Of a stretch of 22,489 nt of DNA, positions 15,373-22,489 are shown piece after piece. Location of the stretch: contig CAJMQT010000020.1 in assembly GCA_905215655.1 (NCBI GenBank), forward strand, positions 1 through 22,489, read 5' to 3'. The stretch is from an uncultured bacterium. GTDB taxonomy: Bacteria; Bacteroidota; Bacteroidia; Bacteroidales; Bacteroidaceae. A model generated the notes under the pieces. The model saw nothing but the letters and a program-made list of their open reading frames with translations. It had not been told where the DNA came from and did no database searches. Both the position numbers and the translations under genes were made by a program. How positions within the stretch are numbered: position 1 is the first letter of the stretch; each line of letters opens with the position of its first letter.

Positions 15373-17043
15373 TTAGTGCTTATAGTCGTGTTTCATCCAA
15401 TACATGTCGAATTTGATGCTGCTTGACGACGGTGCGTTGGTGTTATTATACAACTTATAATTAATGTGCTTGATGTGGAGCAGACCAACGCGCTTGATGT
15501 TCTTTGACTTATTGCTTGAATCAAGACCAAGATGGTTATGATAGAACACAAGGATGTAAGCGTCGATATCTGCCTCCGTCTCCTTGCCCGTTGTGAATAC
15601 GCCTTTTGCAAAGACGCTTTCGTTAACCGAGTTGGCAAGCGAAGAAATGCTGATACCGCGACAGGTCATTGCCTCTTCGTCAATCGGGAATGTGTTTTCG
15701 TCGATGCGTTCGATCTTGCCGGCCTTCTCTTCGTCAATCAAAGCCTTATGGTCTGCTTTGCTCGGATCCAGCCACAAGTAGGTCATTACCGGCGTTCCGT
15801 AGCAGTTGCCGTTGGCTCCCGTCACACGATAATCGTTAGCCGAGTTGTTGAAGAAGTAGAAGTTCTTGAGCTGAGATGCAGAACCTGCGGGGCTGTTTAT
15901 TTGCAGACGACCTGCCGATGTGCCTGAGAAGAAGAAGTAAGGATTAACCGAATTATAGTCAGCCTCACTTACCTTCGGTTTCTGGTTGGCGCTACACGTG
16001 TTTGCCTGATTGGCGTATGACACGGGGTCTACCTGATCGCGCCACATTGAATTGTGGTAAGCGACGCCGGTTTCGGGCGAGAAGAATGATACCATGTCTT
16101 CCACGTCACGACCTTGTCCGTAAAGGGTTCTGTCCTTCCAGAAGTAAACGAAGGGCACCTTAACAACGAGGTTATCGGTCAAGAGTGCGGTCTCGACACC
16201 GTCGAAGTAGACGATCTGTAATGTGCGGACATTGTCTCCATCGACGTAAGCGTCGGATGTGGGCACGGTGAAGCGCAGCTCTGTCTCTGTCTGAGAAGAT
16301 ATCTGGCAGTCTATTCCGCCAACGAGCACTTTGTCAATCTTATTAAGATATGTTCCGTTCAGCGTGATAACATCGCCCACGCTGACTGCCGGGAACGTGG
16401 TTGTGGTAACCACCGGCTGGTAGCGCAGCACTTTTACTGTGGGCAGAGCGCTTGCCGACGTCGTGACATCCTGCTGTCCGTTGAAGTAGCGGAAGGTGAT
16501 GTGCGCGTTGTCTTTCTCTACATAAGGCACTTTCACGACAATCTCGTTTTCGTTCTGGCTGATGATTTCTGCCTCATGCTCAACGCTGAGTCCGTCTGCC
16601 GTAAACAGCACGGCGGAGATTACATTCATGTGAGAACCGCGGATAAGGAGCTTGTTTCCCATCTCCATTTCAGCAGGAACGCTCTCGGATATGATTGTCG
16701 GCTCGGGATACTCTACCGTGAAATCATTTTCAGAAGAGCCTTCGCCTTTGGCGTTCGTGAGTACTATCTTTCCGCTGACGGCGCCGTTCGGCACGCGGAT
16801 ACGTATCTTGGCGTTGGATATTCTCTGAGTGATCTCTGCCTCGATATCTCCGATTTTGGCGGTTACCACGTCGTTAAGGCGCTCTCCTTCAATATCTACT
16901 TCGGTGCCGATGCTACCTTGCTGAGGTGAGAAAGCCTCGACAACCGGCACTCCCTCTATATGTTCGTTTACTGACAGGTCGTCGCATGCCACAAAGGTTG
17001 CTATCGTCAGCAAGTATAAAAGTCTTAATATATTCCGTTTCAT
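15373..17043 (-). CDS. Surface glycan-binding lipoprotein with TIG/IPT repeats (SusE/F-position SGBP)
   Basis: A 556-residue lipoprotein. The lipobox FVAC ends at Cys20 and is followed by acidic residues (DDLS), which fits Bacteroidetes lipoprotein export to the outer face. Three tandem IPT/TIG-like immunoglobulin repeats follow: PVVEAFSPQQGSIGTEVDIEG (about 33-110 as a domain), PTIISESVPAEMEMG (about 115-205) and PVVTTTTFPAVSVGD (about 210-296). They act as a stalk for a unique C-terminal region (about 300-556) rich in Trp, Tyr and Phe, the likely glycan-binding part. Position immediately after SusD is the usual one for such proteins. It should capture alginate at the cell surface; the ligand is inferred from the neighbouring lyases. 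Confidence 0.88.
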   Translation of the reverse strand: MKRNILRLLYLLTIATFVACDDLSVNEHIEGVPVVEAFSPQQGSIGTEVDIEGERLNDVVTAKIGDIEAEITQRISNAKIRIRVPNGAVSGKIVLTNAKGEGSSENDFTVEYPEPTIISESVPAEMEMGNKLLIRGSHMNVISAVLFTADGLSVEHEAEIISQNENEIVVKVPYVEKDNAHITFRYFNGQQDVTTSASALPTVKVLRYQPVVTTTTFPAVSVGDVITLNGTYLNKIDKVLVGGIDCQISSQTETELRFTVPTSDAYVDGDNVRTLQIVYFDGVETALLTDNLVVKVPFVYFWKDRTLYGQGRDVEDMVSFFSPETGVAYHNSMWRDQVDPVSYANQANTCSANQKPKVSEADYNSVNPYFFFSGTSAGRLQINSPAGSASQLKNFYFFNNSANDYRVTGANGNCYGTPVMTYLWLDPSKADHKALIDEEKAGKIERIDENTFPIDEEAMTCRGISISSLANSVNESVFAKGVFTTGKETEADIDAYILVFYHNHLGLDSSNKSKNIKRVGLLHIKHINYKLYNNTNAPSSSSIKFDMYWMKHDYKH

Positions 17044-17161
17044 AGGGCTATTTTATTCACTGTTAATAATTTTTGAACGAAGAATTAATCATTTCCGGTC
17101 TTCTTGTCTTTGGCTTGAAGACCATTCGGTCATCAACTCTCCTTTCTTTATTTTTCTTCGT

Positions 17162-18685
17162 TTAATATCCCGCGTTTTGTGCGGCGTCAGGATTGATGTT
17201 AAGCACGCTGATTGGAACAGGCAGCATTGTCTGCCATGTTTCTATCGGATGAACGGTGTAGCTGTAACCCGAATAGAAGCTTTCGCTTGCGAAATAGTTG
17301 TTGATTGTGGTAACGGCGTTGCCCCATCTCATAAGGTCGAACCAGCGTTGGTTTTCGAGTGCGAGTTCCAGGCGGCGCTCCTTGCGTACAGCCTCACGGA
17401 AATCGTAAGTGTTGTTGACGTCTGCCATTGCATAAGGAGCTACTCCGGCACGCTCACGGATCATATTAAGATATTTGAGGGCGTCCTGAGACGGACCGTC
17501 GATTTCATTGCTCAGCTCGGCGTAGAGGAGTGCGATGTCGCCCACGCGGAACACGGGCCAGTCGCTCTCGCCGTCGAGATTGGTGAGCACGGGGTTGGTG
17601 TATTTCTTGCAATATGTAGCCTCAACCACCGCTCCTGTCTGTTGGTTGACATAGCTCTGGGCGATGTTTGTGTTCAGACGGATGTCGTCTCCTTCGTTGA
17701 TATACGCCGCGATGAGGTTGTCGCTCGGGCGGTTGTAGTTGTAAGCAACTCCCACAATGACGTTCGCTCCGTTGTTGATCGGTGCGAAATAGTTGCCGAA
17801 GGGTGAACCGAGACCTACGTTGCCGGAGAGATAGCGCACTGCAAATATGATTTCTTTGTTCATCTCGTTGTCGATGCTGAAAATCTTATCGTAGGGCACG
17901 AGGTCTGCCGCTGTCTGCGGATTGCCCACATTGTCGCTTTCAAGAATTTCTTTACAGAGGCTGCGTGCACGGGCGTATTTCTCGTCACCGACCTTGTAAT
18001 GCGTTGCGTAAACCTTTGCGAGGAGTGCTTTTGCGGCGTTGATGTCGGCACGACCGAGGTCAGCGTCGGGCATTCTTTGCGGCAACATGTTGTCGTTGAT
18101 GATTGTTTCGAGTTCCGTTTCGATGAATGCGTAAACCTCTTCGACGGTAGAACGTTGCATGTTTCGTGCCACGTCAGACGGTGTCTTGGATTTAACTATG
18201 AACAATGGACCCCAAATTCTTACGAGGTTGAAATACTGCAACGAGCGCAGGAACATCGCCTCGCCCTTGTAACGGGCGCGCAGGGTTTCGTCGCTGACAG
18301 CATTTTCATAAGAGATAACGTTGTTGCAGCGTGCTATCGTGGCGTAAGCCGCCTCCCAATAGCCCGTCATCCAGTCATGTTCCGAACCGACGGTGTTCTG
18401 GTCGAGCTGCTCAACGAGCTTGGTGGTGTTTGAAGATGAGTTGTTCAGGTGCATGCGTGAATTGTCTGAACGCAGTTCCGTCATAGCCCACTCATACTCC
18501 ATTACGCTGTGAAGACCGTTGTAACAGCCCAGAAGCAGGTTGTTGACCGACTCGGCGTCTTTAACATATTCGTCTGCCGCAACCTCTGAATAAGGATATT
18601 TGTCAAGGTCACACGATGCCAGAGCGATGGCGCACAGCCCGAAAGCGAGTCCTCGGCTCATGGTCTTGAATATATTTTTTTTCAT
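17162..18685 (-). CDS. SusD/RagB-family glycan-binding lipoprotein
   Basis: A 507-residue outer-membrane lipoprotein with lipobox LASC (Cys25) followed by DLDKYPYSEV, a typical SusD mature start. TPR-rich helices and the RagB/SusD C-terminal segment are visible (LYAELSNEIDG, YLNMIRERAGV, RRLELALENQRWFDLMRWG). It forms the lid on the SusC barrel and binds oligosaccharides for import. Length is normal for the family. It follows the SusC-type gene by 89 bp, the standard pair, and is followed 118 bp later by the TIG-domain lipoprotein. Substrate specificity cannot be read from the sequence; alginate oligomers are inferred from the locus. Confidence 0.95.
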   Translation of the reverse strand: MKKNIFKTMSRGLAFGLCAIALASCDLDKYPYSEVAADEYVKDAESVNNLLLGCYNGLHSVMEYEWAMTELRSDNSRMHLNNSSSNTTKLVEQLDQNTVGSEHDWMTGYWEAAYATIARCNNVISYENAVSDETLRARYKGEAMFLRSLQYFNLVRIWGPLFIVKSKTPSDVARNMQRSTVEEVYAFIETELETIINDNMLPQRMPDADLGRADINAAKALLAKVYATHYKVGDEKYARARSLCKEILESDNVGNPQTAADLVPYDKIFSIDNEMNKEIIFAVRYLSGNVGLGSPFGNYFAPINNGANVIVGVAYNYNRPSDNLIAAYINEGDDIRLNTNIAQSYVNQQTGAVVEATYCKKYTNPVLTNLDGESDWPVFRVGDIALLYAELSNEIDGPSQDALKYLNMIRERAGVAPYAMADVNNTYDFREAVRKERRLELALENQRWFDLMRWGNAVTTINNYFASESFYSGYSYTVHPIETWQTMLPVPISVLNINPDAAQNAGY

Positions 18686-18774
18686 ACGTTTTAATTATTA
18701 TCGGAAGTCTTGTTCCGTTCTTTTTTGTAAAAAGATTGAACTCGGATGTTCCGTATGTTTTACTTATTCTTTGA

Positions 18775-21700
18775 TTAGAAGTTGATGTCAAAACCTGCCG
18801 AGATTGTCGAGGTGAGCGGGAAACCGCCTCTCTGATAACCTGAGATCATCGAGTTTGTATAAGCTCCGGTGGTCATTCTCGACTCGGGGTTTATGCCTTT
18901 GTAGTCGTCGCTCCATATATAAAGGAGGTTCGTGCCTGTAAGATAGAAACGGAGAGAATTGATCTTCCATTTGTTGGTAACCTTCTTAGGCAGGGTGTAA
19001 CCCACCGTCAGGTTGCGCAGGCAGGCGTATGACGCGTCTTCGAGCGGATAGTCGGTAAGGCAGATGTTGTATCCGTAATTTTCATAAGGCACCTTTCCGT
19101 TTCCGGGATGTTCCGGACTGATCCAGCGTCCTTCGATATAAGCCTTGTTATAGCGCTTTGTCTCGTTGTAGTAAACGTCGCCGTTGTAGACCGTCACACC
19201 CTGAACGCCCTGAATAAGGAACGAGATGTCGAAGTCTTTGATCTTGAACGTATTGGTCAGACCCCATGTAAAGTCGGGATACGGATTGCCGAGGGGCACG
19301 CGGTCGTTAGCCGTAAGCGAGCCGTTTTGATCGGTATCGACGATGCGGAGACCGCCGGGAACGTCTTGTGAGAAGTGCGGATTGGCGTCGATCTCTTCCT
19401 GAGACTTCCATACTCCCATGGTCTTATATCCGTAATATTGGATAAGCGGGTCGCCGACGCGTGCGATGTAGCATTCGTTGCGTTCGCCCTGTGTGATGAC
19501 TTCTTTCTCTCCACCGATTTCAAGAAGTTTGTTGCGCGACATGGAGAAGTTGAAACTTGTTTCCCATGTGAAGTTGCGCTTAACGATATTACGTGAGTCG
19601 ATCTGCAATTCGAGACCCTTGTTGCTAACCTTTCCGATGTTGTTCCAGAAGCTGGTGAAGCCGGTGAACGACTGTGTGGGCTGTTCAAAAAGGAGGGCGC
19701 GTGTCACGGAATAGTAAGCGTCGAGCGAGATGTTTACACGGTTGTTCCAGAGTCCGAGGTCAAGACCGAAGTTCCACTCGTCTGTCTTTTCCCATGTGAT
19801 ATCGCTGTTTGCCTGTGTCGATGAGGTGTTTGCCGAACCGTTGACGAGGTTGCCGTTGCCGGCGCCTGTCACATAGTTGGCACCGCTGAGCACTTCGAGA
19901 GCTGCGTCGTAGGTGATGCGGTTGTTACCGGTCTGTCCGTAAGATGCACGAAGTTTAAGATTGCTTATCACGTCGACATTCTTCATGAAGGGCTCTTCGC
20001 TGACACGCCATCCCAATGATACAGACGGGAACCAAGCGTTGCGGTTGCCTTTTGAGAAGAGTGAGGAGCGGTCGAGACGCAGCGAAGCGCTGACCAGATA
20101 ACGGTTGAGCAGACTGTAATTGACACGTCCGAGGTAAGACTCGAGCACGACATCGGGATAGCGGAACGTACCTGTTCCGTCGGTATTTCCGTTGCCTTTC
20201 TTTGCAAGGTTGTAGATTGTTGCGGCGTTGAGGGTATGGATATCGTCCGTTGCGAAGCCCGTTGCCGACATTGCGACGCGCTGGTTGCGGGTCAGTTCGG
20301 CTGTGTAACCGAGCAGGGCGTCGATTGTATGTTCCTTGTTCTTGCCGAAATCAAGATGATAGGTCAGCGTGTTTTCGCTAAGCATGTCTACGTAAAGCTG
20401 GCTGAAATATGTAGCCTGACTTGCCTCGCCGTCCTTTGTCGCATTCTTGTTTCCATAGTAATACTGCGGGCGGAAGCGCACGTTGACACCGTTAGAAGTC
20501 TTGAACTGCAAGCCTTTGCATATATCCACGGTGAAATAGATACTTCCCATTCCTTGGAAGTTCTCGCTCCAGCGTGTGGTGTTAGCCATGACGCTTGCGG
20601 GGTTGTTGTTAGCCGAGCTGAACGGGCTTGTTGTCTCGATGGTCGGTTCTCCGTTGTCATCAAGCGGACCTGTCGGCGTCTGGATGTTATTAAAGTGACT
20701 TCCGCGTGCAAATCCGCTGTAACCTGTCAGCTCCGTGGTAAAGTCGTTATGGCGTACCGGGAGGAAAGACGGCGTGCGGTAGAAGTCGATGAAGTTGTTC
20801 TTCGGACGTGTCGATTTCTGGTAAATTCCTGAAAGGTTTACGCCCATTGCAATCTTGTTTGAGAGCTTGGTATCGAGTTTAGAGCGGAATGTGAACTTGT
20901 CATATTCGTTGTCTTTCATTATACCCTCATCCTTTGTGTAAGCGGCTGAGACGAAGTAGCGGGTATCTTTCTTGCCACCTGACACATTGAACTGAACGTT
21001 TGTTATTGCCGCGATGTCGTTAAGTCCTTCTTTCTGCCAGTCGGTGGTTCCGAGCACGGATTCGAGATAAGCGGCGCTTCGAGCCTGTGCCATCACCTCG
21101 CGACCGCCCAGCTCATATTCCTTCTGCATGAGGTTGCACCACTCTGTCGAGGTCATCATGTCATGCAGTTCGTAGGCGTACTTGATACCGCCGTAGAATT
21201 TGAAAGAGTATTTGGGCTTGTCGGCGGTACCGCTTTTCGTGGTAATCATAATCACGCCGTTTGCCGCGCGCGAACCGTAGATGGCGGCAGACGCGGCGTC
21301 TTTCAGTATTTCGATTGACTTGATGTCCGAGGCATTAACGTAAGAGAGTCCGCCGTCAACGGGGAAACCGTCGATGATTACGAGCGGCTCGCTCTCTGCC
21401 GAGATAGAACCCGTGCCACGCACGCGGAGCGACGGTGCCACACCGACCTCTGACGTCACATTATTAATATTAAGACCGGGCATTGCTCCTTGCAGCGCCT
21501 GAGTGACGTCGCTGTTGGTCGCATTGATCAGCTTGTCGCCGTCGAGTTTGGCGATGGAGCCGGTAAGGTGTGACTTAGCCTGCGTTCCGTAACCAATCAC
21601 GACTGTCTCTTCAAGCATCTTTGTGTCTTCCGTCAGCACGACGTTGATGGTCTGCTGGTCGCCCACAACCACCGCTTTGTCGCTGTAACCAACGTAAGTA

Positions 21701-21930
21701 AACACAAGGATTGATTTCTTACTCGGAACATTGATTGTAAAGTTACCGTCAAGATCGGTAATTGTACCGGTCGACGACTTTGCATCCTTTACATAGACCG
21801 TGGCTCCGATAAGCGGCTCCTTACCGTCTGTCACCGTTCCTTTCACCACACGTTGTGCGCCGGCGCTGACCGCAAATACAGTCAGGACAAGAACCAGCGC
21901 AAGGTGCCTTAGGTTTATCAGTTGTTTCAT
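18775..21930 (-). CDS. SusC/RagA-family TonB-dependent transporter
   Basis: A 1051-residue outer-membrane protein and the first gene of the locus. It has a signal peptide (1-25, AGA-Q), then a carboxypeptidase-regulatory-like domain (KGTVTDGKEPLIGATV, 30-45, to about 100), a TonB-box region and plug (VVIGYG at 110-115, LVIIDGFPV at 183-191, IEILKDAASAAIYGSRAANG at 206-225), then a 22-strand barrel ending in STISAGFDINF with the terminal aromatic. No N-terminal STN domain is present, so it is not coupled to an anti-sigma/ECF system in the usual way. It imports oligosaccharides with the SusD partner, powered by TonB. The promoter and two operator-like palindromes lie directly upstream. Confidence 0.96.
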   Translation of the reverse strand: MKQLINLRHLALVLVLTVFAVSAGAQRVVKGTVTDGKEPLIGATVYVKDAKSSTGTITDLDGNFTINVPSKKSILVFTYVGYSDKAVVVGDQQTINVVLTEDTKMLEETVVIGYGTQAKSHLTGSIAKLDGDKLINATNSDVTQALQGAMPGLNINNVTSEVGVAPSLRVRGTGSISAESEPLVIIDGFPVDGGLSYVNASDIKSIEILKDAASAAIYGSRAANGVIMITTKSGTADKPKYSFKFYGGIKYAYELHDMMTSTEWCNLMQKEYELGGREVMAQARSAAYLESVLGTTDWQKEGLNDIAAITNVQFNVSGGKKDTRYFVSAAYTKDEGIMKDNEYDKFTFRSKLDTKLSNKIAMGVNLSGIYQKSTRPKNNFIDFYRTPSFLPVRHNDFTTELTGYSGFARGSHFNNIQTPTGPLDDNGEPTIETTSPFSSANNNPASVMANTTRWSENFQGMGSIYFTVDICKGLQFKTSNGVNVRFRPQYYYGNKNATKDGEASQATYFSQLYVDMLSENTLTYHLDFGKNKEHTIDALLGYTAELTRNQRVAMSATGFATDDIHTLNAATIYNLAKKGNGNTDGTGTFRYPDVVLESYLGRVNYSLLNRYLVSASLRLDRSSLFSKGNRNAWFPSVSLGWRVSEEPFMKNVDVISNLKLRASYGQTGNNRITYDAALEVLSGANYVTGAGNGNLVNGSANTSSTQANSDITWEKTDEWNFGLDLGLWNNRVNISLDAYYSVTRALLFEQPTQSFTGFTSFWNNIGKVSNKGLELQIDSRNIVKRNFTWETSFNFSMSRNKLLEIGGEKEVITQGERNECYIARVGDPLIQYYGYKTMGVWKSQEEIDANPHFSQDVPGGLRIVDTDQNGSLTANDRVPLGNPYPDFTWGLTNTFKIKDFDISFLIQGVQGVTVYNGDVYYNETKRYNKAYIEGRWISPEHPGNGKVPYENYGYNICLTDYPLEDASYACLRNLTVGYTLPKKVTNKWKINSLRFYLTGTNLLYIWSDDYKGINPESRMTTGAYTNSMISGYQRGGFPLTSTISAGFDINF

Positions 21931-21964
21931 AAAATTAAGTATGTGTTTTTGATTATGTTCGGTA

Positions 21965-21995
21965 CAAATATAACGCGATTAAATTGGTTTACCAA
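21965..21995 (-). promoter_or_regulatory. Bacteroidetes-type promoter of the susC-led operon
   Basis: On the minus strand the -7 element TATATTTG (21972-21965) matches the Bacteroides consensus TAnnTTTG. Exactly 19 bp upstream lies TTGG (21995-21992), a 3-of-4 match to the -33 TTTG element. The start of susC is about 30 nt downstream of the expected transcription start. Confidence 0.7.
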
Positions 21996-22010
21996 TAACT
22001 TGGTTAACCA
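21981..22010. promoter_or_regulatory. Tandem GntR-type operator-like palindromes
   Basis: Box 1, aaattggtttaccaat (21981-21996), has TTGGT/ACCAA arms around a 2-bp centre and overlaps the -33 element. Box 2 contains the perfect palindrome tggttaacca (22001-22010). Their centres are about 16 bp apart. The form closely resembles the UxuR/ExuR-class operator (TTGGTATACCAA) used by GntR-family uronate regulators. No regulator gene is present in the window. Confidence 0.6.
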
Positions 22011-22127
22011 GTTGTCAGAATTTAACCTTTTTACTTGTTCGTTTACATTTGTTTACAAATCTACTACCTTATTATATAATATTAGCTCAAAATTAATTAA
22101 ATGGAATACCAAAAGAAAAAAAGAAGG
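22011..22127. other. AT-rich upstream region without a recognisable gene
   Basis: This stretch lies upstream of the susC promoter region and is strongly AT-rich. It contains gtttac repeats (gtttacatttgtttacaaat, 22041-22060) but no convincing gene, and the only open frames across it are short and run through the flanking repeats. Confidence 0.5.
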
Positions 22128-22210
22128 AGCCCCCACCCTGCCTCCCCGAGGGGAGGAGACCCGCAAGACAAGCAACAGCCCCCATCCTGCCTCCCCGAGG
22201 GGAGGAGACC
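22128..22210 (+). repeat. Tandem pair of 34-bp GC-rich repeats
   Basis: Two units, 22128-22161 and 22177-22210, are identical at 33 of 34 positions and separated by 15 bp. Each contains the near-palindrome cctccccgaggggagg. The second copy is part of the 59-bp inverted repeat whose partner is at 201-259. Confidence 0.8.
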
Positions 22211-22232
22211 GGATTGATTGAGTGCAGCGGGA
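22174..22232 (-). repeat. 59-bp inverted repeat, right copy
   Basis: Reverse-complement partner of 201-259 (52 of 59 identical). It lies upstream of the operon, whereas the left copy lies downstream, so the pair brackets all the genes. Confidence 0.75.
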
Positions 22233-22299
22233 TGTATAGTTAAATATCCTTGAATTTATTGGAAAACGGAAAATCAGGACATCAGATAAAAGAACCAAA

Positions 22300-22387
22300 G
22301 TAGGGACGTGCTTTTGGCACGTTTTACCCTTTATTGTCAGATTGTCAATGCGTTACATAATTTAACGTGCCAAAGGCACGTCCCTAC
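22300..22387. repeat. Inverted pair of REP-like units forming a long hairpin
   Basis: gtagggacgtg... (22300-22323) and its complement (22364-22387) pair at 23 of 24 positions, extending outward as ccaaa/ttttgg with one unpaired base, around a 40-nt loop. Each unit also has its own internal GTGCC/GGCAC palindrome. The right unit matches the repeat at 1-24. Confidence 0.75.
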
Positions 22388-22435
22388 TTTTGGATTTTTC
22401 AGTTCATTCTGTTAAGAAACAGGGATGCGGTAAAC

Positions 22436-22458
22436 TTTAACCTGCATTATTCATAGGC
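22436..22458 (+). repeat. 23-bp direct repeat, right copy
   Basis: Identical to 38-60 and in the same orientation. It follows a REP-like unit, as the left copy does, but with a 48-bp instead of a 13-bp spacing. Confidence 0.8.
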
Positions 22459-22489
22459 TTTCGTTACGAGAGTTCCAAATGTCTGTGCG

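Noticed and set aside
22128..22210. A short CRISPR array
   Set aside because: There are only two units, the spacer is 15 bp, and the same unit occurs as a dispersed inverted repeat.

Overview
The window is a complete glycan-utilisation locus (PUL) of a Bacteroidota bacterium, most likely a Prevotella-type member of the Bacteroidales. Support: a SusC/SusD pair, lipoprotein signal peptides of the Bacteroidetes type, a TTnG-N19-TAnnTTTG-type promoter, and the short C-terminal tails (Y-N-L-x-G ... G-I-Y-I-x-N-G-K-K) common on secreted Prevotella proteins. All fifteen supported genes lie on the minus strand and are read from right to left, so they may form one operon of about 21.5 kb.

The enzyme set points to alginate, the beta-1,4/alpha-1,4 uronan of brown algae and some bacteria. 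In transcription order the genes are: SusC-type TonB transporter (21930-18775), SusD-type lipoprotein (18685-17162), a TIG-domain surface glycan-binding lipoprotein (17043-15373), a PL6-type lyase (15345-13180), a PL17-type oligoalginate lyase (13166-10944), a KdgF-like cupin (10741-10397), an ExuT-like MFS transporter with an unusual insertion (10327-8861), an SDR reductase likely acting on DEH (8761-8009), a PL38-type lyase (7877-6624), a secreted alpha/beta-hydrolase (6495-5473), two tandem jelly-roll-like secreted proteins (5463-4468 and 4409-3552), two tandem paralogous non-catalytic-looking secreted proteins (3515-2277 and 2132-450), and a 55-residue acidic-tailed small protein (431-264).

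Working model: surface proteins capture and cut the polymer, SusC/SusD import oligomers, periplasmic PL6, PL17 and PL38 enzymes reduce them to unsaturated monouronates, the MFS protein brings these across the inner membrane, KdgF assists ring opening to DEH, and the SDR reduces DEH to 2-keto-3-deoxygluconate (KDG). KDG kinase, KDPG aldolase and a dedicated regulator are not in the window. The first half (SusC to PL38) resembles known gut Bacteroides alginate PULs with PL6, PL17 and PL38. The second half (esterase, jelly-roll pair, paralogous pair, small protein) is the less familiar part and holds the best candidates for new biology.

Regulation: the susC promoter carries two adjacent TTGGT-N2-ACCAA-type inverted repeats, one overlapping the -33 element, as expected for a GntR-family uronate repressor encoded elsewhere. 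Several gaps between genes hold strong hairpins that may set relative expression.

Flanks: both ends are intergenic and carry the same families of short repeats: a 24-bp REP-like palindrome, an exact 23-bp direct repeat, and a 59-bp inverted repeat. They bracket the locus almost symmetrically.
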